Assembly: GCA_021234155.1 (NCBI GenBank)
Contig: JAJEKV010000023.1
Location: 9,557,141 to 9,621,140 of the forward strand
Direction of reading: 5' to 3'
Source: Isoetes taiwanensis
Lineage: Eukaryota; Streptophyta; Lycopodiopsida; Isoetales; Isoetaceae
Length of the DNA stretch: 64,000 bases
Part shown: piece by piece, positions 10,950-20,811 of the stretch
Layout of the letters: the number at the start of each line of letters is the position of its first letter
How positions within the stretch are numbered: position 1 is the first letter of the stretch
The notes under the pieces: generated by a model
What the model was told of the DNA's origin: nothing
Database searches by the model: none
What the model saw: only the letters and a program-made list of their open reading frames with translations
Position numbers and translations under genes: made by a program

Positions 10950-13454
10950 ATCAGCTAGTTCCTTTTTTAGCTTTTCTGCCTCAGACATTCTTCTTCTTTG
11001 TTTAACAATATTTTGTCCTTCTTGTACAACCCCTGGAACAGAATCATTAATTCTAATGTCCCTTTGTACTAATTTATCTGTGTCTCCATCATCATCATCA
11101 CTATCAGACTCAAGACTATAACTTGGCTTTTCTACCTTTTCTGTCATAACCTTTTTCTGCAGATTCACATCCTTGAAGTCTTTGTACAACTGCTCTTCTA
11201 TAAAGACAACATCTCTACTTACTAGAATTTTTCTTTTCTCTGGGTCATATAGCCTATATGCTTTAGATTCCTCATCATATCCGACCAGAAAAGCTACTAG
11301 TGCCCTTTCATCCAACTTACCCCTCAATTCTTCTGGGATATGAACATAAGCCACGCATCCATAGGTTTTAAAACCTTCGTAAGTGGGCATTTTCTTAGTC
11401 CACAACAATTCTGGAATTTCCCCATCTAGACTTGCACTTGGCAGTCTATTTTGTATGAAGATAGCTGTTTTTAGAGCTTCCTCCCATAGCATATTAGGTA
11501 ACCCAGCATGTTTTAACATTGCCCTAACTGCATTCAAGCATGTTCGATTTTTTCTTTCTGCCACCCCATTCTGCTGGGGAGAGTACCTGCAGGTCAACTG
11601 TCTTCTAATGCCATTTTCAATGCAAAAAGATTTGAATTTCTTTGAAATGTATTCACCTCCCCTGTCTGATCTTAGACACTTAATTCTAAAACCAGTTTCT
11701 CGTTCCATTTCTGTCAGACATTCCTTAAATGCTCTCAGAGCTTCATGTTTCTTTGCTAGACAATAACATTTAGCTTTTCTAGTGTAATCATCTATAAAAG
11801 TAATAAAATACCTTTTTCCAGAATAGCTCTTGACGTTGAGAGGACCACAGATATCTGTGTGCACCAGCTCCAAAGGTGTATCAGCCCTTTTTGTTCTTCT
11901 GCCAAAAGGTAATCGAGTGCTTTTCCCAATCATACAACCTCTGCATACAAAGTTCTTCTGATCCTCATCTGCTGCATTAATGTATCCAGACTTATTTAGG
12001 GCTCTCACATTATTCATGTTAGTATGGCCAAGACGTTCATGCCAAATCCTTAAACTAGGCACTGAAACATTATTTACTGTTGGACAATTTTCAGAAGTAT
12101 GCATCTCAAATAAATCTCCAACCCTTTTGCCCAGAAAACATATTTTATTATCTTTCACAATCTTGCATACAAACTTGTCAAATAGGACTTGGTAGTCCAA
12201 GTCAACTAATTGACTTACTGATATCAGATTTTTTACAATGGAAGGTACACAAAGGACCTTTTCTATTTCTACTCGATTTCCTTGCAGATCATATAATTTT
12301 AGCATTCCTGTTGCTTTAACCTTTTGAGTTCTCCCATCTCCTAGCCGAATATTTTTTGTCTTCAACTCCTTGTCCCAATCAGAAAGCAAATCTGAAGAAC
12401 CTATGATTGTTCTTTCAGCATTGCTTACAGAATTTGAGAACACATTTGTTACCTCTTCTTCTGAGTCCTCTTCATCAGATTCTATGACAGCAACATTTGT
12501 GTTTGCTGCCTTACCACCTCGGCCTCTACTCCTATTGGTATTCCAATAAACTGTTTTCCCTTTGCCTCTACCTCTGCCCCTGCCACTGTCCTTTGGACTT
12601 GGGCATTTAGATGCAAAGTGCCCTACACCTCCACATGTGTAGCAGGTTTTCACATTCTGCACATTCCTCGGGCAGTTGAATTTCAAATGCCCTACTTCCC
12701 CATAGCTATAACATGGCCCAATCTGCTTACCTCTGTCACTAGAGGATTTCCCTTTTCTCACAGCCAACACCTCTGCTGTTTCTTCATCATCATTCTCACT
12801 ATCCATTACAGATTTTTGCTCCACTTCTGTCGTGGCAATCTGTTCTGCCTCCTCCCTAGTTCTGGCAACAGTCCTTATGAGTGTGGACAATGTCCCATAA
12901 TTGGCAAACATCTTTGAAATTGCCAAGATTTGATGGCTTACTGACATGGTCACCCCAGCAGCCTCTAGATCTGCACAAAGAGAATCAAACTTGTGGAACA
13001 TTGCAGTTAGATCTGTCTTTTCATCAAATTTCATTTTTCTGATCTCCTTTTCCAGCACATCAATCTGAGATGAGCTTTTAGTCTGGTATGTTTTAATCAA
13101 ATATTTCCAAGCATCTCTGGAACTCATGTCCCTTAACTTGAGCATAATACTCGGTGCAACTTTGCACATAATTATAGCTTTAGCTTGACTTATTTTTAAA
13201 GCATCACCTGCCTTATCACTGCTAACACTTACCTCTTTAGATTTTGCAGTAGACTCCCCTGATTTTGCAGTTGAAGCTTCTCCCATTGTTGAACTGCTCA
13301 CTTCATCATCAACGTTAGTGCCAGGCTCAATTATATACCATAATCCTTCAAACTGTAAAACCTCTTTAACTCTCTCTTTCCATATCTGAAAACCTCCAAC
13401 TCCCTGAAAAACTTCTACTGAGCTTAAGAGAGTAGCACCGAAATGTGTGGACAT
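10950..13454 (-). CDS. Ty1/copia gag-integrase polyprotein, 3' truncated
   Basis: From ATG at 13454 (MSTHFGATLLSSVEVFQG) the frame is open for about 835 residues. In order: a UBN2-type gag; two CCHC-type knuckles, the first (CYSYGEVGHLKFNC) with Tyr in place of the second Cys, the second (CYTCGGVGHFASKC) intact; a region where the DSGA protease active site should stand but is absent; the GAG-pre-integrase zinc site (HERLGHTN ... CRGC); and the integrase core with VHTDICGP, LRSDRGGEY and PQQNGVAERKNR supplying the D,D,E residues. The ORF is cut at 10950 by the gypsy LTR, so reverse transcriptase and RNase H lie left of the window. The missing protease motif suggests the copy was already defective. 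Confidence 0.92.
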
Positions 13455-13464
13455 TGTGCAATTT

Positions 13465-13476
13465 GCTCTGATACCA
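13465..13476 (-). promoter_or_regulatory. copia primer binding site
   Basis: TGGTATCAGAGC on the minus strand, one base after the LTR end, complementary to initiator Met tRNA. Confidence 0.88.
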
Positions 13477-13477
13477 C

Positions 13478-13899
13478 TGTTGAGGTAACTTTGATCTTAT
13501 ATTAATATTAGCTAAGACAACTTCTTCTAAACAATGTCACACACCAAAAACAACGTTAAACAATCAAATGATCGAAAATATCAGTGAATAAATCATATGC
13601 ATATGTCGGGACTTCGAACTCCTGTATATATCTGTACCAAATAAATTTCTAGTTATACATTCTTGAAGACCACCGAAATCCGGCAATCCCAATATCCAGT
13701 CCATTCGATCATCTAGGCGGTTGCTAGATGATTGCTTGTAGTTCCACCTGGCCGGTGACACTGTTCACCGAGCTAGGCTCTTGGGTTATCCAAAAATAAC
13801 ATTAGAATTTCATGCTGCCGGATAACCATTGAACCATTACATCAAATATTCAATGAACATAAAATTATAATGGTCGTGACCATGCTTACATCTTCAACA
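13478..13899 (-). repeat. copia 5' LTR
   Basis: The 422-bp LTR has TGTTG...CAACA ends: on the plus strand it starts TGTTGAGGTAACTTTG and ends ATCTTCAACA. I set the outer end from this short inverted terminus; the partner LTR is not in the window. Confidence 0.78.
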
Positions 13900-13903
13900 C
13901 ATT

Positions 13904-14292
13904 AGATAATCTCATAAAATAACAAACTAAAGTTGCTTATTACTTGTTGTTTATGACAGAACTCTATGCACGCAAAAGTGGCAGTTCGAAGGGTAGAAGT
14001 AGCGGTTGTGATTACTTCAACTGCTCTGTGTAAGAGATAGAGAAAGGTATTCTCTCATATTCATATCTGCCCAGCATTTTTCTTTCTTTGTTTCATTATC
14101 CCATACATTTTCTGTTAACCAATCCTTTACATAACCACTAGAAGTTGCAACTTGCAGTGATAATGTGTCGATAGTAAATTTGAGATTGAATATTGGAAAT
14201 ACCACTTTTGAAGCTATCTCATGTTAAAGATCTAAGCCAACACTTTTTTAGATCATGGGACATTCTACTACATTTTTGCAATGACAAAGAGA
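13904..14292. repeat. Direct repeat copy 1 (partner at 16066-16460)
   Basis: About 390 bp match 16066-16460 in the same orientation with scattered substitutions and small indels. Shared landmarks include GTTGTTTATGAC, AGGGTAGAAGTAG, TGTTTCATT, ATGTTAAAGATCTAAGCC and GATCATGGGACATTC. The minus strand carries a short frame (VVFPIFNLKFTIDTLSLQVA...) seen also, with stops, in the partner. I do not recognise that peptide. Confidence 0.8.
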
Positions 14293-14800
14293 GTTGTATT
14301 CACAATGTTCTTAACTAACTACAGCTTGTTGTCCTAAGAAATCAAAGTTTTAGAGCATAAAACTTAAGCTTGCCTGAAAATTAGCTCGTATAGAAATAAT
14401 GCTGCAAAGATGGCCAATTGAAGTAGCCGTGTTTGTATAGATAAGCATGAATTTCCATGGCATCCATGAAACTGCTGCCACTACTTCTAATTTCTCAAAA
14501 TATGCAGATGATACTGATTAGCTGAAACAGAAAAGGATCAGGTTTACAGAGAAGTTAAGGCATAGCTTACCAAATAAATGCATGTTATTGGTTGCCAATA
14601 TGTTTGTTTCATGGTTTATGTCTAGATCAAATGGATGTCACACACACTCGAGAAGGACCCATGCTTAAGACCTTGTTACACCTGTATTAAAGTGGACATC
14701 TTATCAGATCCGAAGAAATATTTAAAATTTGAAATTAAACAAATAAATGACAGCTCGTGTCGAATAAAAATGGCATGTCAGACTCTCCACAGCTCACGTC

Positions 14801-14822
14801 AAATAATAATAATAATAATAAT
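14801..14822 (+). repeat. (AAT)n microsatellite
   Basis: Seven AAT units in a row at 14802-14822. Confidence 0.9.
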
Positions 14823-14953
14823 TTATTCAAGCCATTTCGGACCCTCAGGCCCATATGGCAAACTGTACAATCAATCAAAGTCCACACTGCTTTCTAACAT
14901 TTCAGCATGATTAAACAACTCAATAATATTCGCACGCTCCTTCCAAACCTCTC

Positions 14954-15505
14954 TTAGGTATGAACTAGTTTAATGCGCGGTGGAGGCTTATGAAATGGCT
15001 TACTGCTTGTCTTTTGAGAATCAATCCATAAAGCAATTGGAGCATGATCTGAGTCTGGAGAATGCTTCAAGATTTCCAAATCTCTTATCTCCTTTATATT
15101 TTCTGGGCAACCAATAACCAGATCCACAGTGCTAGATCCATTGGGCTGGAAGCAAGTTAGAGAACTTGACTTGGAAAAGGATTGGATCCCGTTGTAGACT
15201 ATGAAGTTAAATGCTTCACATAAAGAAAGGACATGGTTTCCCATCCTATTTTCAGAAAAGTCGTTGGTCACTCTGTCATAAACAGTATCTTCCATAAGCC
15301 AAAGCATATCTCCTTCACCAGATAGAACCGTTGCTTGCCTAGCACCAATTCTACCATTAAAGTCCCCAGCCAGATAAACAGTCCCCTTTGTTTTGAAATA
15401 AGTAATATCAGAGGCCAATCTAGCAAATGGGTCGTTCATATCCAGATCTGGATGGATAGCAAATATAATGGCATGTTGGGATCCCCATAAGAAATGAGCC
15501 ATCAA
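14954..15505 (-). CDS. Endonuclease/exonuclease/phosphatase-fold protein, partial
   Basis: The 183-codon minus-strand frame holds GTVYLAGDFNGRIG, SSTVDLVIGCP and SDHAPIALWI. These are the DxN, D and SDH motifs of the EEP nuclease fold found in LINE-type reverse-transcriptase proteins and free-standing nucleases. The N-terminal part with the first catalytic Asn/Glu residues is not in frame upstream, and no reverse transcriptase follows downstream (lower coordinates). It lies between the two direct repeats at 13904 and 16066. It may be a LINE remnant or a captured nuclease exon; I cannot decide. Confidence 0.68.
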   Translation of the reverse strand: MMAHFLWGSQHAIIFAIHPDLDMNDPFARLASDITYFKTKGTVYLAGDFNGRIGARQATVLSGEGDMLWLMEDTVYDRVTNDFSENRMGNHVLSLCEAFNFIVYNGIQSFSKSSSLTCFQPNGSSTVDLVIGCPENIKEIRDLEILKHSPDSDHAPIALWIDSQKTSSKPFHKPPPRIKLVHT

Positions 15506-16065
15506 CGTAATGATCAGATCATTGACAGTAACATTAATTAAAGATGATAATAATACCTAGATTGTTTGAATTGTCGAGCTTGATATATGGCAGATAAAAG
15601 TTTATGATAGACACTGATCGAACTTCAGTTGCCACATAACAGTTAATGGTTGTATTTTATTTGGGACTAACATAGCCATCAACTGTGCACTTATTGATCT
15701 CTGCATAAGATAGCAAAATCTCAAATAAGAGAAACTGAGCAAAAATCATATGCAGCAAATGAGTTTGATCTATAGACAAAATTAATGATGAAATCTGCAG
15801 AACTTCCATGAAGCCAACAATAGATATAGAATCTTCAATTTCATAAACGACATGGGGATATGACGTTATCAAAAGAGCTCTTGTAAAAATATCGAGCTCT
15901 ACAATGCAATGAAGGTAGGTAACTTGAATAAAACATGTTCCAAGGTCTTTAAAACACTGAAAGATGGAAAGATAGTAGTTTAGAGCATAGAACAAAGTAG
16001 TGGCTTATCCTAGAGCACATAACAAAGTAGTGGCTAAAGAGAGCTTAAAAATAGTTGGCATTAGA
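15506..16065. other. No recognised gene
   Basis: AT-rich sequence between the nuclease ORF and the second direct repeat. A 112-codon minus-strand frame (15657-15995) has no motif I know. Confidence 0.5.
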
Positions 16066-16460
16066 TTATAATGTCATAAAATAATAAACTGAAGTTGCTC
16101 ATTACCTGTTGTTTATGACGGAACTCTAAAGTTGCAGGCAGATGCAAGAGCGACAGTTCAAAGGGTAGAAGTAGAGGTTGTGATTACTTCAAAACTGTCC
16201 GCATAAGAGATAGAGAGAGGTATTCTCTTATATCTATATGCCCAGCACTTTTCCTTCTTTGTTTCATTGTCCCATACATTTCATGTTGGCCAATCCTTTA
16301 TGTAACCACCAGAAGTCGCGACTTGGAGTGATAATGTGTCAATAGTAAATTTGAGGTTGACTATTGGAAATACCACTTTTGAAACTATCTCATGTTAAAG
16401 ATCTAAGCCAATATGTTTTCAGATCATGGGACATTCTACTACATTTTTGCAATGGGAAAG
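16066..16460. repeat. Direct repeat copy 2 (partner at 13904-14292)
   Basis: Second copy of the 390-bp repeat, same orientation, 2.2 kb away. Neither copy has TG/CA ends or a primer site next to it, so they do not look like LTRs; a local duplication is simpler. Confidence 0.78.
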
Positions 16461-17560
16461 GGAGATGGGGAAACCACAAAATACCTTGACAAAAATGCTT
16501 GGAAGTCCTACAGTGTGAAATTCCTGTATAGTGGCTTCCAAAACTTCTAGAGGTATATAAAACTCCGGGTTTGTTTTTTTGGCCGTTCATGCTTTAAATG
16601 TCACAATGGGGACATTATTGCCCCCTTCAAAATGTAGAGATATAATTGCTACTAACAGCAATGGATTCTTATTGAGTTAAGTGCAGTACCAAAGTAGATG
16701 TCATTGTATGTAGTGCATTTGTGAAGCTTCTTGCATGTTAAAACATGAGAAGTAATATTGCTAGTTGATACAACTACACATACAACATCAACTTCTAGAT
16801 GCATTAATTTAGGCATTGTTGCGATGTTCTTGAAACGCAGTCTAATTTGTCACCTGTGCACACTCTAATTTGTGTGTGAACTTGTAGATTGTTGGCTCTT
16901 TTATTTATGTTCATTGAAGAGGAACTGTAGACAATGAGTTGAGTAACAAATTGATTCTTGTAGAGCAGTGAACATCTATAAGGAGGATGGAATAACCAGG
17001 ACGTTGCACTCAATATTTACTTGAATTATGAGAAGTCCAATATGACTAAGAGCTTATGCAGATGGAGATATAAACTCTGCAAGGACTTGCTACAGGTTAA
17101 ATATAAGTAGACTGTAGTGAAATGAAAGGGAGACAAAGAATCTAGAGTTCTCCACTGGAATCTAATGATTCTAAGTGATAAGGGGCATTCAAACAATATC
17201 TAATATGCACTAACTCTCTGTGCATTATACAAAGTCTTATATAAGCTCATGTAAACTGATTGAACTGTGTACCTCATGCAACTGCATGTTGCAAGACCTG
17301 TGAGTAGAGATTCACTGAATACATTCAACTTTCTTTGCTCTTGTACCCTGTATGTAACAACAAACACAAAGCAGAATTGGTTCAGAAATCACAATGCACA
17401 TTGATATCATAGTACAACAGTACAATCATACATTAGAAATTTATCTTTAGGATCGCATTTTACAAATAAGTCGTATTTAATTAAAGTGGGTCTCATTCCA
17501 TTCCCACTTTTTTTTGGAACCCTGTTATTTTACACAAAAAGGACCTAGGAAAATTACTCG
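16461..17560. other. No recognised gene
   Basis: AT-rich stretch with frames under 70 codons and no similarity I can name. It ends where the first TTCTCGACTCG-type palindromes begin. Confidence 0.5.
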
Positions 17561-17624
17561 GACTCGAAAACTGTCGAGAATTTGAATATTTGTCTGTTAG
17601 TGTGTTTCCAATCTTTCTCTCCAT

Positions 17625-17646
17625 TTTCTCGGATCGCGAGTCAAGA
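17625..17646. repeat. Family-1 palindrome (degenerate copy)
   Basis: TTCTCGGATCGCGAGTCAAG and two more bases, an imperfect version of the 22-bp palindrome seen at 19753-19774. Another half-similar copy precedes it at 17561-17580. Confidence 0.65.
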
Positions 17647-17689
17647 ACAAAAAGAATACACTCAAACAGCTACAATGTATTTTACATCG

Positions 17690-18027
17690 GACGCAGAGAC
17701 CATAGCGGTCTTGCTGTCACTACAGTTACATCATCGTGGTAGGTGGTCCACCTTAGGTGATGAACGTGCGGGGCTTCTTCTTGTCGTCTGTAAGCCTTGG
17801 GGGCAACCTGAAGAATGTGGAATGCCTCACGAGGAGGTGCCTTGGGAACCACCCGTTGACCTGTCCACCCGATTTCTCCACTCTCCTCCCGCAGCTTTTC
17901 ATCAATTGCCGGGTCGAATGTGCTCCTTTCCCAACCTCCGTGGATGTCATGCAATGCTTGCAAGATGCTTTGAGCTTTCTGGACTTGCGAAATGTTCTTC
18001 CTCTCTTCTTCATCCCTTGAGGTCAAG
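17690..18027 (-). CDS. Unidentified exon of module 1
   Basis: After an AG acceptor at 18028-18029 (TTGCAG) the minus-strand frame reads RLTSRDEEERKNISQVQKAQ, ALHDIHGGWERSTFDPAID and RVVPKAPPREAFHILQVAPK before a stop near 17682. It is charged and has no motif I recognise. It lies downstream, on the same strand, of the FCP1-like exon at 18410-18780, with a palindrome copy (18334-18354) and the 18064-18190 repeat between them, so it may be a later exon of that gene. Confidence 0.45.
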
Positions 18028-18063
18028 CGTCTGCAATCACGAGCAAGCTTATCTCAAAGCCCG

Positions 18064-18190
18064 GGTAAGAGTGTAGCCTGAGCGGGATCTGTGCCAGAGT
18101 GGGATCTCTGCCGCCTGGAGCGGGATCTGTGCCGCCTGGAGCGGTAAGAGTGTAGCCTGAGCGGGATCTGTGCATGAGCGGGATCTGTGC
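18064..18190. repeat. Tandem GAGCGGGATCTGTGCC repeat
   Basis: Five variants of GAGCGGGATCTGTGCC are separated by GCCTGGAGCGG or TGAGCG spacers. The block lies in the presumed intron between the unidentified exon and the FCP1-like exon. Confidence 0.75.
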
Positions 18191-18333
18191 CTGAACCACC
18201 TGGAGCAAGGAGAGTCCATGATTAACAATTACGGTGCCGTTAGTCAAAATGAAGAAAAGAATGGAGAATTCAACATAGAATAGAGAACATTCATTCCATA
18301 TAGCTGCATATAATCACATGACAAGCAATGCCT

Positions 18334-18354
18334 TTCTCGATTCGCAGTCGAGAA
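18334..18354. repeat. Family-1 palindrome copy
   Basis: TTCTCGATTCGCAGTCGAGA plus one base: the family-1 palindrome with its centre altered. Confidence 0.65.
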
Positions 18355-18409
18355 GGGCCCTGGAAAGTCAAAGTACAACCATTTTCATTTCAGAATATGG
18401 CTGCATCCA

Positions 18410-18780
18410 ATCACACAAAGAAGTATACAAATGGTTTCATGATGGCTGGATCGAGGTTTGACACATGTTCGACCCTTTCATTTTCCCAAACAAACTTGAA
18501 CTTCAAAACTGGAAGGCCGAGAACACCAAGGACATTGGCAACATTTTTTTTTTGCCATATAAGACCATATAGCCACTTCGAATCCCCGTTCCAGGCACCA
18601 TTCAATAATTTTCTTTGCTTTAGGCCGAGGATACATGATTTTAGACCCAACCTTTGTCGGCTTCTGCGAGGTGTTAAGCTCGGGGACTTCACCATCGTGG
18701 TATACTGCAGCCAAGACTCCATTGACGTCAAAAATTATAAGCTTGGTGGGCGCCTCTGGATCCCAATTAGAGTTTGGCTC
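18410..18780 (-). pseudogene. FCP1/NIF-like HAD phosphatase domain
   Basis: The minus strand encodes TKLIIFDVNGVLAAVYHDGE, IMYPRPKAKKIIEWCLERGF, EVAIWSYMAKK, then after a frame change NVANVLGVLGLP and KFKFVWENERVEHVSNLDPA. The layout matches the FCP1 homology domain: motif I (hydrophobic strand then D-x-D-G), the R-P strand and the W-S-T/S motif. The second catalytic Asp of DxDG is Asn (DVNG), so activity is doubtful. The frame change falls in a run of ten T on the plus strand (18544-18553) and may be an indel or consensus error. FCP1-like enzymes dephosphorylate protein substrates such as the RNA polymerase II tail (family knowledge). Confidence 0.7.
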
Positions 18781-18789
18781 TGACTAGAT

Positions 18790-19700
18790 TTCCTCTTGAT
18801 CGGGATCCATATGCGGGATCATTATTCTTTCAGGTTTTTTCTTGGTGGTCGCAGTATCTTGTTCTTGACTGTCTTTTCTGGATGCAGTATCCTCCCATTG
18901 AATTGAAGCGCCAGTAGATCCCTGTGATAGTTACAATGATCCGGATTGGTTGCGCTTGATGTCCCTAGAATGATGAAAGACGTCAGTTACGAACAGGGTT
19001 GCCCTTAAGGCCAAATTTGTCTAAGCATAATTTAGAAGGTCAGGCGAATAATAGAGTTGCAAGATTAGTTATGCTGGCGAATGTTTTCTAGACATGAATG
19101 TTTTTTATAGAAATCTAGGCGAATCATGACCAATATTATTTTGCCAAGATTTAAGTGTCTTCTTTTCCAAGTGCAATTTCTGTGGTGAAATTTTATTCAT
19201 CAGCATCCATATTTAATCAAGGACACAAACACATTATGACTATAGTTGCATGATGCAATACCACAACTTAACCTTTGCAAATGAGAACGTGGCTTATCCT
19301 TATCTATTAAAAGGGAGGTCTGTAAAAAAATGCTCTCCAGTGCATCCTTAGAAATATTTGAAACACAATAGCTACAAAAATAACTTTTAAAATTATCATA
19401 TGTACCTGAATGGATATGGAGAATAGATTAGGTTATGAAGAACGCCTACAATATTAGGCGATTCCTTAAGAAATCTTCAAGAAGGAGAGTAGAGGATAAG
19501 GTGAATCCATAGTTATGACGCTTAGCGGATGTGGCGAATTTTCCAGTGGAGTGAGATTTGTTTGTAGAAAAGTTGGCTAATTTTATTTTTTTCATCTATA
19601 ACGGGCCCTACTAAACCATAGCATCAAAATTTCTCGATACCCTTAAAAAATAGCCTTTTGGCGAACTTTCGTCCTTAAGGGCTACCCTGGTTACGAAATG
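18790..19700. other. Spacer with repeated GGCGAAT motifs
   Basis: No coding frame recognised. The motif GGCGAA(T) recurs (near 19033, 19076, 19119, 19543), and AAAAGTTGGCTAA occurs at about 19570. Comparable motifs in the opposite orientation occur at 46990-47200. Confidence 0.45.
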
Positions 19701-19703
19701 AGG

Positions 19704-19774
19704 TTCTCGACTCACGAGTCGAGAGAGGAAAAAGTTAAAGACTCGGGAGGGCTTCTCGACTCGCGAGTCGAGAA
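19704..19774. repeat. Family-1 palindrome pair
   Basis: A perfect 22-bp palindrome with half-site TTCTCGACTCG lies at 19753-19774; a copy with one changed base lies at 19704-19724. Other copies are at 17625, 18334 and about 17561. All known copies of this family lie in 17.5-19.8 kb. Confidence 0.85.
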
Positions 19775-19877
19775 ACCCTCCCAGAGCAAAGTTCACTCAC
19801 CTCAATCTCAGATTCTCCACTATTTATTTCGCAGCAAGCTCGCCTAAACCTTGGACATCTCCCTCATCTTTATCTCC

Positions 19878-20192
19878 CTAGTTGTCAGCTTTGTCTCCAT
19901 CATCTTCGTCCTTACTGCTTCCAGCTGTCTTCCTCTCTTTGAAATGCTTATGAAGCAGGTCCAGGTATGACCGAATGGTCTCAACCATGTCCTTGTTCCC
20001 AACCACAGATATTGGTTTCATTCCATAGAGCATAGCCCCTTGAGAGAACAGGCCATTCATGTACCACTCGCATACAATTTGATCTTCCTCTACCAAGCTG
20101 GTTATGAAGTACTTGATAACTCTTGGCCGGATAGGAATTCTATGTATTGGACCTGTCACACCATCAGTGCTGACTTTGTCAATCGATGGCAC
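19878..20192 (-). pseudogene. Degenerate DNA methyltransferase C-terminal fragment
   Basis: The frame reads HRIPIRPRVIKYFITSLVEE, DQIVCEWYMNGLFSQGAMLY, KPISVVGNKDMVETIRSYLD and an acidic tail KDEDDGDKADN. The pattern (helix, G/E-D-x-V strand, loop, new strand with acidic residue, long helix) matches the motif X-I end of a beta-class amino-methyltransferase, as in the genes at 27376 and 20812, but the FxGxG loop is replaced by WYMNG. It is therefore unlikely to bind AdoMet normally. The acidic end resembles that of the 27376 gene (DEDYDLDL). Confidence 0.5.
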
Positions 20193-20811
20193 ATCCTCCC
20201 TAAATCTGCCGCCCTTCTAGGGTTCCATATGAGCAAGAATTAATTAATTAGAGAAATTTGGGATTCTCGTTTAGTATGAAATAGGTTCTTGGTTCTCTAT
20301 AAAACTCCGTAAGTCGTTGCAACTGAGTAAAAGTTGCCGTTTATTTTCATGATTTTCTCCCACAACCAGCGATGTATCCGAATTCGACATTTATAAGGCT
20401 ATCCCAAGCTCCTTTCATAGTAAGAGTTGTCCATTAGAAAGAGTAAAAACACTCAGCAGGATCGCGACGGTGAACATTTGAAGCTGCTTAGCTACACCCA
20501 TAGATAGAAGATCACAAGTCCATACAGGTCTAAATATGGATGACAGACAAGTAAGTGATAGCGAAGATCGCGGCGGCGAATATTTTGAGCTGTTTAGCTA
20601 CCTCTTTTGATCCGAATTGTTAAGCCAGAGGAGGTCTGCAGAAGGCCATCAACCTAGAAAGTGCTAGCAAAGATCGCGGCAACGAAAGTTTAGACAAGAA
20701 ACAAAACTCAAAATAATAAAAAACACAAAATTGTGCAATTAATCAAAACCTTATAGATTATAATCCATAGAAATAGCAGTGTACAATTGTTTGCCATAGC
20801 GGAAGAATTTA
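20193..20811. other. Spacer with half-palindromes of family 2
   Basis: Three left halves of the GATCGCGGC motif, each followed by a weaker right half and a (T)GAGCTG-like tail, occur near 20459, 20562 and 20661. No gene is seen. Confidence 0.55.

Larger units (their letters stand above)
10950..13899 (-). mobile_element. Ty1/copia retrotransposon, 5' half
   Basis: A 422-bp LTR, primer site, leader and gag-integrase ORF follow in this order on the minus strand. The element is interrupted by gypsy A, and its 3' part must lie beyond the left window edge. The bases CATTA (13900-13904) beside the LTR are the expected target duplication copy. Confidence 0.88.

Noticed and set aside
13904-16460. Direct repeats as LTRs of a small retrotransposon
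   Set aside because: No TG/CA ends, no primer site and no purine tract adjoin them.
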